The notes under the pieces are model-generated. The model did no database searches. It had not been told where the DNA came from and saw only the letters and a list, made by a program, of their open reading frames with translations. This document shows positions 1-7,985 of a DNA stretch of 12,766 bases, one piece after another. The stretch is from Capniomyces stellatus (lineage: Eukaryota; Kickxellomycota; Harpellomycetes; Harpellales; Legeriomycetaceae), in the NCBI GenBank assembly GCA_001661515.1, contig LUVW01000059.1:1-12766 (forward strand), in the 5' to 3' direction. Position 1 is the stretch's first letter. Every line of letters starts with the position of its first letter. Both the position numbers and the translations under genes were made by a program.

Positions 1-72
1 ATACACAGATACACAGATACACAGATACACAGATACACAGATACACAGATACACAGATACACAGATACACAG
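1..72. repeat. 8-bp tandem array (ATACACAG)x9
   Basis: Nine perfect copies of ATACACAG run from the first base to 72 and then stop at GTGACAATG. The array may continue beyond the window, so its true length is unknown. The unit is open in the frame of the downstream secreted-protein gene, but nothing shows it is translated. It is not a standard telomere repeat. Confidence 0.95.
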
Positions 73-78
73 GTGACA

Positions 79-600
79 ATGTAAAAACTCACGGTCGCAT
101 GTCTAGCAGTGTTGTTGACAACTCTGGCTAACATAATAAACAAACTCAATGTCGAGGGAGCTAATTTAAACAAGCTCAGCCATTATGGTGGTTATGAGGG
201 TGCCAATGTAAACAGGCTCAGCCATTATGGTGATAAGAATGAAGATGGCTATGGGGATAGACATGGTCACCACAATCATCGTCCTGTAAATATTTAACCT
301 AAATCTCAACAAAGCACTCGTCTGACTACAATCAACGGACAGGATTATTCTATTAGTGTCACTTTTAATCAACCAATAGAAGATAACGAATACATAAACA
401 TCCCAGCTTCAGTATCACATTATTCAAACGGAAACACTGATTGCAGAGGATATTTTGTGGCATGCACAGAAACAAAATGCAAAGGAAAGTGTCACTTTAA
501 GTCAATTATGATTAGCCCTGATATATATCGGCCTGATAGCAAAGTTGAATCGTATATCCACACAGTCATATGGTTGAGTATAGATAACTTTATTCAGTAA
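79..600 (+). pseudogene. Secreted cysteine-containing protein, interrupted by two in-frame TAA codons
   Basis: One frame carries a protein-like reading from ATG 79 to TAA 598-600, broken by TAA at 82-84 (second codon) and TAA at 295-297. Directly after the first stop, 85-135 encodes KLTVACLAVLLTTLANI, a textbook signal-peptide core (basic residue, then a hydrophobic stretch). Next come two 14-residue repeats (EGANLNKLSHYGGY at 154-195 and EGANVNRLSHYGDK at 196-237) and a Gly/His/Asp-rich segment. After the second stop, 298-597 is open for 100 codons and holds four closely spaced cysteines (CRGYFVACTETKCKGKC). The 3' part has no early ATG of its own. Both stops are one C-to-T change from CAA (Gln). 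The protein would be extracellular or cell-wall associated. I do not recognise the family. A decayed gene is most likely; assembly error near the window edge is possible. Confidence 0.5.
154..237 (+). repeat. 42-bp coding repeat, two copies
   Basis: Two adjacent 42-bp units (154-195 and 196-237) encode related 14-residue peptides with the core LSHYG. The differences are mostly conservative (Leu/Val, Lys/Arg), which points to past selection on the protein and not simple slippage. Confidence 0.75.
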
Positions 601-1077
601 CAGATTTGGTAATCTATCGGATGAGGTATCACTAGATAGTCTATAGTAGATGGTTTATAGTAGATGGTTTAGAATTTTTTTTTGGTTTATTGAATCGCCA
701 GAAAATATCGTTGTTTTTTAATTAGTTCAGTAGTGATCCGATAAAAAAAAAATTAACTTCATCGACTATTCTAACTGTCCAACAGCATTTACCAACAAAT
801 CACGTTCGTTGTTACATTTATTGTTAATTAATTCATGTAATTGCAATAACAAAAAAAAAAGCTTTAATTTGGAGTTTAAAATTGAAAACCAACAATTATC
901 TAGATTTAGATTCGCTTTTTTCTTTTTCGCTTTTTCTTTTGTTTTTTATTGAAGTTAGATTCACTTTTTCTAATTCACTTTTTTTAAAATATCAACAGAA
1001 ACCAAGTGGTATTAATCGGAATCGAGAAATAAAAAAAAGAGAATAGAAAACATTGAAAGTAATTCTAGAGTGACAGA
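601..1077. other. Intergenic: upstream region of the TCP11-family gene
   Basis: No gene is seen. The stretch is very AT-rich with several homopurine/homopyrimidine runs (for example T- and CTTTTT-rich DNA at 913-990). A perfect 14-bp tandem duplication, TAGTAGATGGTTTA, lies at 644-657 and 658-671. It presumably holds the 3' end of the left-hand gene and the promoter and 5' leader of the TCP11-family gene. No clear TATA box or known factor site stands out. Confidence 0.6.
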
Positions 1078-4000
1078 ATGGAAGAATCTTGTACTGATAA
1101 AAATGTAGAGTCGGAAATAAAAATCAAAGAGTTGGTGGAGAATGAAGACCCAGTGAATCAAATGGAAAGCAAGGAGTGCCCAAAACACACAAAGCGAGCT
1201 ATTATGATCAGAGACAGCGATTCAGATTCCATTGAAAGTGAACAGGGACCGAGTACGTTTAGCACTAACTTATTTTTTTTTATTTTGAGCTTGATTAATT
1301 TGACCTTGCATTTTATTTTAACCAAAAATGAAAAGAATAAAAATAAAAAAACTGAATTAAATCGATAGACAGTGCCAATAAAAAGTTGAAGACAGAGAAC
1401 TGTGTAATGAGAAAAGGTGAATTTAGTCTTGAGGATTTGGTTGTCAAGTTCATGCGGTCAGTTGAAGAATGGTTGGAGGAGGAGTATACGATGGATAAGC
1501 TTAAGGAAATTGGGTTTGAAAACTCGACTGTATTGATGACCAAGGACACGGTGATAATTAAAGCGGGGAGAATGGTGGTTTACGGGGCGGATCTGGTTGA
1601 ATACATGGACAAACATATCAACGGCGGCTTGGTAGAGATAAAAAACAACACAAAGGGATTTGTCAAGACAAAAGGCAAAATCGTGCTGCTTGGATATCTG
1701 GTTGCAGCTTTACCGGAGCAGGTGGTTGGGGCTGGAAAGCGAGAAGCTGATGTAGAACTGGTGGCCAAATCGAAAGCGATGGTATCAAGCTTGGACTTGG
1801 TTCTTGATTTCACAAAAACAAAGAAAAGTGGCGATTTCGGGAAAGCTGGAGAAAGTGGCGTGCTAAATGGTTTAGTTGGCAAATTTGTTGGAGCTGTGGA
1901 CGAATTTGATACATGTTTCGGGGGCTGGAGAAAAGTGGATGGAGAGAATACAAAGAAAATGCTGAGGGAGCAGTACTTGGAACTAGACCGGTTGCTGGCC
2001 ACGATTATAAACAAGCAATTGACAGCAGAGGAGGTTTTGGAGTGGCAGGAAGGGATTGGAAAACAAAAGCTGGATGTTCTGGATAAAGCAGTTGTGATTG
2101 GTGGACAAAATTTTGTTGATGAAATCAAGGCCGAGGCTGAAAGAGACGCAGAAAGCAGGAGGTCTGAAAGCGGAAAGTCTGAAGGCGGTGATAGCAAGGG
2201 TGGGTTACATAAAGGCAGCCGGTTTGCTGATGACGCCGAGTTTTTAAAAGTCAAAATAGCCCACGACTTGGTGATTGATAGCAACTTTAAGTTTACATTA
2301 GATAGCACAGACGAAAGCACCGGTACAAATTCAGATTTAGACGTGGATGAGACCAGGGCCGAAACTTTTGTTGGTAGTGAACAAGATCTATTTAAGAGTA
2401 TTAAAGATATAGTTGAACGAGCGTATTTTGACAGCTTAAAAGAAAGGCTGGTTGGGGAATTTATTACTCAACCAATCAAACAAGGCAGCCAAGATGGTGA
2501 AGAAATTGGCGGCAAAAGAGCAGAGAGTAAGAGTGAGCTTGATGTCAAAAGTTTGGATTATAAGGCTGTGTTGAAGCTAGTCGAGGATATGAGAAAGCCG
2601 CTTGTGGAGTGTATTTCGGGGTTTGGGCTGAGCCAGGCAAGATCTGGAGCCGAGTCGGATAGACAGGCAGAAATCCGAGAGATAAACTCGTTTTTAGACT
2701 GTGAGGTTTTGGAAAAACAGTTTAAACATGGGTCGACAAATTTCAAGACGGTTTTGGAGTACATAATATTGGCGATGCAAAGACACTGTGCGCCAATCAG
2801 AGATAGCCAGATTGAAAATCTGAATAACATGGTTGCGGAGCTGGATTTGAATACAGTCACCAAGAAAGCGATTGGAGATTTTGTGGATGTTGTTAGGCAG
2901 ATAATAAAACTGATCGAACAGATGAAAATCGATTTGGCTAATTTCCATATCTCTAATGTTGCAAAGCCGATTTTGTTGTCTGATGGCGCAAAGTTGGGAA
3001 TAGAAATGGAGAGAAAATACATGGAGACGCGATTTTCAGTTCTGTTCTCTAACACGCCAACTGATGAGAGCGCTGCGTCCAGCTCAGGTAGTAGCAGAAG
3101 CGCCAATGAAGACCATGAAATTATGGCTGTAAAATTGAAGCACACATTTAATTGGCTGAGCTTGAATCGAGTAAACGGAAATCAAAGTGGTTTGAAAATA
3201 GGCGAGTTGTATGTCAAGTCGGTGATAAATTTGTTTTTTGGTTGTTACCCATTAGAGTTTTACAGCGAGATTAACCGGATAGAGCCGTTTATTTTTGACA
3301 CGCAGCTTTTGACACGGATATTTAGGCTGAAAAACGGAATAGTTTTGACAGCTACATTATCCCAGTACTTGAAAACTAGGATACCCAACTTTATTGAGTT
3401 TTTTGATTCAAACATAGCCTCAAGTTCGGATTTGATAACAAATCCAGAAACAATATTTAGATCTTTTAAGAGAATTGTTGGTTGTGCGACAAATGTGAGA
3501 AAAAAGAACCGGTTTATTGACGATATGTTTGCAATTCTGTCAAGCACAAACTCAGGCTCGGTGGCAAAGTTCAGAGCAACATTTGAATCATACTACAACG
3601 AGTTTAGTTTTGCGAACGATGTTGACTTGGGCATAAAGAAAGCAGATATAAGCACAAGTTTTGGCGCAGAAAATATTGCTATCAAGCGCGGTAACTTGGA
3701 CCAGAACTTGGACCAGAGTTTGGATCTGGGCTCTGGAAACGACAACAAAAGCACTGAAGCCAGCACGACAACCGAGCTTATTGACCATATACTCGATATG
3801 CTGAATTTCCCAGCTTCTTTTTACAGCAACAGCTCGTCGGTAATTATGTTCAACGAAGAAAAAAACCTTACGCTTTACAAACTGCTGGTACAAAGAATGT
3901 CAAAGCAAACCGAGCAGTTTATTAGCAGTGTATTATTGGACGGTTTTGCTGGTATTGGTGGTGGTAGTGGCGGTGAATCTGTTGTGGCCAGCCAGATTCC

Positions 4001-4124
4001 CAATGGATTCGAGTATGTTTCAGAGTACCTGGAGTCTTTCCAGCTAGCGGTTTCAAAATTCTGCAAGTACAACTTTATGGTTTACTCGACTTGGTATCAA
4101 AAGATTTATGACTCGTTTATTTAG
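1078..4124 (+). CDS. TCP11/SOK1-family protein, two exons (976 aa)
   Basis: Exons are 1078-1252 and 1369-4124, joined in phase across a 116-nt GTACGT...ATAG intron. The start is the first ATG after an in-frame TAG 9 nt upstream, with A at -3. About the first 490 residues are charged and match nothing I know, with Ser/Gly/Glu-rich stretches. The TCP11 domain then runs from about residue 495 to near the C-terminus. Its signatures include FLDCEVLEKQF (from about 500), HCAPIRD (531-537) and LIEQMKIDLANFHI (573-586), matching the family pattern of 'CAPxRD' and 'LMKxDMANF'. It has no signal peptide or membrane segment, so a cytosolic protein is likely. The family includes yeast SOK1, a suppressor of protein kinase A loss, and mammalian TCP11, linked to cAMP signalling. 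The exact role here is unknown. The ALG10 gene converges on it from the right. Family assignment is fairly sure; the intron is well supported by phase. Confidence 0.82.
1253..1368 (+). other. Intron of the TCP11-family gene (116 nt)
   Basis: Donor GTACGT at 1253-1258 and acceptor ATAG ending at 1368. Without it the first frame stops at 1366-1368 and the second frame has no ATG near its open start (first open codon 1356). Removing it joins Pro-Asn-Ser-Ala without a frame change. The length matches the ALG10 introns in this window. Confidence 0.8.
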
Positions 4125-4201
4125 ATAAAAAGGCACACAAGCCAGGATGTATGTTTATAAGTATAGCAATAATTATTTTTTTCTACGTTTTAAAATTGAA
4201 C

Positions 4202-4224
4202 AAAACCAAAACCAAAACCAAAAC
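4202..4224. repeat. Short AAAACC tandem array
   Basis: Three complete AAAACC units plus a partial fourth, directly next to the 14-bp minisatellite. Confidence 0.85.
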
Positions 4225-4227
4225 AAA

Positions 4228-4317
4228 ATACTAAACATTGGATACTAAACATTGGATACTAAACATTGGATACTAAACATTGGATACTAAACATTGGATA
4301 CTAGACATTGGATACTA
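4228..4317. repeat. 14-bp minisatellite, six copies
   Basis: The unit ATACTAAACATTGG is repeated at 4228, 4242, 4256, 4270, 4284 and 4298, followed by a partial copy (ATACTA). The first five are identical and the sixth has one A-to-G change (ATACTAGACATTGG). It lies in non-coding DNA between two convergent genes. Confidence 0.95.
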
Positions 4318-4567
4318 CTGTAACGGCAACATTAAATGCAATATAAAAAGACCAACACCCAACACCCAAATCCCCCTAAAACGAAATGCTATGTAGTCCA
4401 TCAGTAGTGTAAATAAATTAAATATAATATTATATTGTAGATAAAATGGATAAAATAATAAATAAAATAAGTAAAATATTAAATAAAATGGATAAAAAGA
4501 AAATGTAAATAAACAGTATTAATCCGAGGATTGGAAACCAATAACAAACGCGTTATAAACATAAAAT

Positions 4568-6764
4568 CTACCACATAAACCTCATGATCTCGCCAGGCGA
4601 ATTGTGCCAGGTAAAAGGTCTAGTAAAGAACAAGTACATAACACCAGCGTTAATAGAAATGTTCCATGTCAACTCAGTCACGGTTCTGCTTTTGCTGGGC
4701 TGCTGAATGTGCAGTCTAAACATGTAATACGGCAGAATAAAGTACCGAAACTCCAGCAACGGCGTTGGAACCAAAACAGCCGCAATTCCCAACATCATCA
4801 CAAGACACCACAGAATGTTCTGCAGCTTTGCAAGCGACCTCCAACACAGCCACCCTGCATAAAAGTAGACTGGAACCAGAACATATCGAATCATTCCGTT
4901 TCGCCGATAGACGTCCTTCCAGATATAAAACGAAAAGTGTCGGTTATCACTTAGAATAAACGGATGCTCAATCCTAAATATTTATTAGTTGTTTATTAGT
5001 TGTTTATACTGTTAGTTTTATTATATTTAGATTTTAAATCAACATGTATTTTTTATTTTTTGCATTGCTGGTAGATAAAGTGGCTATGACTTACGTATGG
5101 AACCGGACTGTGTAAACCATGATGCCACATATCAAGACATACATAAACAACCTCCACGACCTAATTTGCATACATGCAGATTTATACTTAATTGTTTATA
5201 TTGCACTGATTACACTCGTCATTAGCCATTAATAAACTATGCAAATTAAATAAATAAACCTCATTATATCCTCTGCTTTGTAAATTACCTTAAAAAATTC
5301 TTTCTAAAGAAATAAATCGGATCGACAACTCTTGACACCGCTGGAAAGCACATTCCTGCCAAAAATACCAGCAAGTAGTAAAGCTGAGGGAAATGCATCG
5401 ACACCTCGTGGTTGCTTTTATCCCCCAGTACTATCCCGCCATTAGCCATAATAAACCCTCCAAAAGCTGCAAACACAACCAAAAACCCTGACAACAGCCC
5501 AATCAATTGTGCTCCCGAAGAAACAAACGTTATAATTGCCTGTCTGAATGGCGTAATAAACGCAGCTATAGATCAAAGCAATTGGTTTTATTTGCTAGTC
5601 TAGCTAAAATCCAACTTTAACAACAACCTTTCACCAAATATTAAATCAATTAAATCAAAACGTTCAGTTAAAAAGTAATAAACCAACCTAATGTTCGGGT
5701 ACTGTATGCTGGTGTTTCGATTATTAACAATCTAGCCTCTGGACCACCCAGCTCTCCCATTTCCCTCAGAATGCTCCATGCCATTATAACACCAGCCCAA
5801 ACTATATTGGTCTGTCTAAAAGTCAACGACACCAACAACGCCTAACCCCATACAACAACCAAACCAATTAACATTGTTTATAAACAACAACTGCAATAAA
5901 TCGAGAGTAGCCCAGTTAACATGCTGGAAAATGAAATTTTGAGATAAGGCAGGCTGGACTTACCACTGAAGAGGCCCAATACCGCTTTTTTAAACTGAAA
6001 AAGTAACCCATAAGCACTGTCAGCTGAGACCCTGTTTCGGTGTAGTACATAAAGTTGAAAAAATACGAAACTGGGAACAGAGTCAATGTCAAGGTTGTCA
6101 ATGACTTCCACATGTTGGTTTTCTTTGCATACAAGTGGTCAATAATCCCGTATATCACCCAAAACATCGCCAAACTCAGCAAGTAGTTGTGCGACCGCAG
6201 AAACGATACTGAACACGTGTCGATTCCTCTGCTAACAAACAGACCCAAGACCCGCGATATCAGATTCGAAACGATATACCTACATCAAACCGTACATCAA
6301 ACAACCCGTTACTCTCAATCTGATAAATATAACAATAAACACCAAACAATAATCAGAATTAGGATTTACAAACAAATAAGGTGACTTACAGTCCAGGCGG
6401 CGTTGTTAGTTTAGGATCCCACACTCCATAATTTCCCTTGCAGTACTCCTGTGCTTGCTTGACGTGGAACACCTCGTCCTATTATCAGAATACTTGGACT
6501 GTTAGTTAAACTCACAAAAGGCTCTTTGTCTTTTATATGGATGGACAATAGCCAGTAAAATTTGAAGTGGTCCGGCAATTTGCTGGCACCTATTAAGTCC
6601 AAGTCAACATAATACCGCTTGATTCTTCAAATTAGCCATTATCGGTTTAAAATCTATGCAATACTTGCCATGTATGGTAGAGTGACCTCCTTGTTGAATT
6701 TCATCAAAATTGACAAACTGAACACCGAAAAGAACGCAAAAGCTACCAAAATGTTATTCCCCAT
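4568..6764 (-). CDS. ALG10: ALG10, ER alpha-1,2-glucosyltransferase, seven exons (467 aa)
   Basis: Adds the last (third) glucose from dolichyl-phosphate glucose to Glc2Man9GlcNAc2-PP-dolichol in the ER membrane. That glucose marks the glycan for transfer by oligosaccharyltransferase. Exons: 6764-6669, 6478-6390, 6279-5964, 5841-5688, 5565-5289, 5160-5095 and 4973-4568. All join in phase and give 467 residues, close to the human length. Landmarks: N-terminal membrane segment 4-21; [13 protein letters not shown] from 30; [12 protein letters not shown] 52-63; SRGID in exon 3; FRQTNIVW 175-182; [13 protein letters not shown] 260-272; HFPQLYY 276-282; [16 protein letters not shown] 336-351; [11 protein letters not shown] 405-415; C-terminus RFMW. 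Many hydrophobic segments fit a multipass protein. The start is the first ATG after an upstream in-frame TAA. Introns 2-6 are 110-128 nt; intron 1 is 190 nt with a GC donor. I am very sure of the family and fairly sure of every junction. Confidence 0.95.
6479..6668 (-). other. ALG10 intron 1, GC-AG type (190 nt)
   Basis: Exon 1 ends in CTACCATACATG and is followed by GCAAGT, the consensus of GC donors. The acceptor is ATAATAG at 6481-6479, with a good branch sequence TTTAACTAAC about 25 nt before it. Splicing here produces PYM-DEVFH, the invariant ALG10 motif, exactly at the join. No GT donor nearby preserves it. Confidence 0.8.
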
Positions 6765-7022
6765 TCTGAGTTTATGTTTCCTTGGTTACTCCTTGCTATC
6801 GGCTCTGTCTTTGTCAGAACAATCTCGTGTATGCTGTATGTTTTATTCCTGCTTTTTTTTCTTTCAAAGCGACTTTTGCTCTTTGAATTAACAAAGATTG
6901 ATCGAGGAATTTGGCACTGGAATGTTTGTTTATCTCTTGACTTTTCAAAGTGCGTTTATTGTGAGATTAAATTAAAAGAGTAAATGAGGTAAAACAAATG
7001 AATAAATCTAAACTCAACTCGC
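6765..7022. other. Upstream region of ALG10
   Basis: No gene supported. It should contain the ALG10 5' leader and promoter (minus strand). Plus-strand open frames here (6619-6891 and 6774-6983) lie opposite ALG10 exon 1 and its leader, look low in complexity, and are treated as chance. Confidence 0.5.
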
Positions 7023-7420
7023 TTAATCGAAATCCATCAGCCAATATTTCAAACCTGAACTTTTAGTAATCAAGTTTGTTTTTTTTAATACAGTTTGTTT
7101 ATGTTTATTTTTAGATAATTCCGTTTTCTGTTCAGAAAATACACTTTTTTGCTTTTTTTTTATTTGGTCTTGCTTTTATTATTGATAACAATTATCAATA
7201 TTTCAATCTCATCATTACTAATTCCACTCGGCTTTACATACCCTCTTACTGTTATTAACGTTTGTTGGCGAATCATAAATTGCCTTTAAAGCAAACAAGT
7301 AACCCACTAAAAGCAGAGTAAATAAGCACACCCACAATAAAAAACAATACAACCGCTTTATTAAGGCAACATTAACATGAAAAAATAGCCATAGTTGCTC
7401 TTTTTATTCCACGATTCCAT
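7023..7420 (-). CDS. Possible small single-pass membrane protein, two exons, apparent frameshift
   Basis: A hypothetical gene I do not recognise. The downstream frame (7403-7242) encodes LIKRLYCFLLWVCLF then TLLLVGYLFALK, a membrane helix of about 22 residues flanked by basic residues, and ends AAG-AGG before a GTATGT donor at 7241. A 114-nt intron (7241-7128, acceptor GAACAG), the size usual here, joins it in phase to 7127-7023: 34 lysine-rich codons ending WLMDFD and TAA. The best start, ATG 7420 (context CTAACATGG), encodes MESWNKKSNYGYFF in a frame that misses the helix frame by one base at a run of six T (7385-7380). One more T would give a 94-residue protein. So this may be a pseudogene, a sequencing slip, a gene with another first exon (weak AAG or GAG acceptors near 7402-7398), or chance. 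Confidence 0.33.
7180..7200. repeat. Perfect 9-bp inverted repeat
   Basis: TATTGATAA (7180-7188) and TTATCAATA (7192-7200) are exact reverse complements around a 3-nt loop. It lies inside the proposed 114-nt intron. No T-run arrangement suggests a terminator, and the AT-rich background makes a functional role uncertain. Confidence 0.6.
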
Positions 7421-7557
7421 GTTAGTTTTGAAAACACGAACCTAAAAAATCATTATTCTTTATCTCTGGTTTTATATTAATTAAAAAGCCACTAAAATAA
7501 GAGTGGGTTATAAATAACAGCAATTCCCTCCTTTTTATTGTTGCTCCCTCCTATTTT

Positions 7558-7581
7558 TTGTTGTTGTTGTTGTTGTTGTTG
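7558..7581. repeat. Trinucleotide array (TTG)x8
   Basis: Eight perfect TTG units (CAA on the minus strand). Read on the minus strand it would give polyglutamine within a short open frame, but no start or splice structure supports a gene there. Confidence 0.9.
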
Positions 7582-7802
7582 TTTAACTTGGTCTTGTTTT
7601 ACATTAAGACAATTCCGTACTTATAGAGCTTTTTCCTGCTGTAAAAAGAGGCTGAAAACTATCTAAAAAGGTTTCAAAGTAAAAAAAAAATAAGTGTGCA
7701 ACGATTTTATCAAGAAAAAAACCATTTACTTTTATTTCGCTGACTTTTCAGATTCCAAAACCAAGGTTACTTTAAACTGAAACCAAAAAAAAAAAATTCA
7801 AG

Positions 7803-7808
7803 TTTATT
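7803..7808 (-). terminator. Candidate poly(A) signal for isopropylmalate synthase
   Basis: AATAAA on the minus strand, about 180 nt past the stop codon of the synthase gene. Position and sequence fit a polyadenylation signal, but similar words are frequent in this AT-rich DNA. Confidence 0.3.
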
Positions 7809-7985
7809 GCAAAGGTACAAAGCGATATTCTTAAACCCAACCTTAGCGTGGTTTGGTAAATAAAGAAAAAAAATGAAAATAATGGTGTTTGAAATAAGCG
7901 TTGATGAATAATAGTATAGCAATAACTAGAGGCAATGATGACCAAATATGTGATATATTGTGGATGGTGATATCATGGCAAATAA

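Larger units (their letters stand above)
4125..4567. other. Convergent intergenic region with simple repeats
   Basis: No gene is seen. This is the shared 3' side of the TCP11-family gene (+) and ALG10 (-). It holds an AAAACC array (4202-4224), a 14-bp minisatellite (4228-4317) and a degenerate AT-rich stretch with repeated ATAAAATGGATAAAA-like words (about 4440-4497). AATAAA words from 4412 onward could serve as poly(A) signals for the + strand gene, but the base composition makes chance matches common. Confidence 0.6.
7442..7985. other. Intergenic: 3' side of the isopropylmalate synthase gene
   Basis: No gene supported. Minus-strand sequence is T-rich, so several 40-60 codon open frames occur by composition. 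One ends in a stretch after a long T tract and CAG (about 7779-7738, reading FKVTLVLESEKSAK then TAA), which resembles a terminal exon but has no upstream partner I can join. A trinucleotide array lies at 7558-7581. Confidence 0.5.

Noticed and set aside
82..297. TAA reassigned to glutamine, which would make the left-end secreted protein intact
   Set aside because: The isopropylmalate synthase ends at TAA exactly where the family ends, and the secreted frame itself ends at TAA 598-600. The other genes use standard stops. Two nonsense changes or errors are simpler.
1580..3893. Several antisense open frames over the TCP11-family gene
   Set aside because: They are shadows of a well-supported sense gene; their residues are Ser/Phe-rich mirror readings with no recognisable domain.
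4604..4959. Plus-strand open frames of 116 and 64 codons
   Set aside because: They are opposite ALG10 exon 7, whose residues match the family to the C-terminal RFMW.
6619..6983. Plus-strand hydrophobic open frames beside ALG10 exon 1
   Set aside because: They overlap the antisense of a conserved exon and its leader; Phe/Leu content follows from the T-rich strand.
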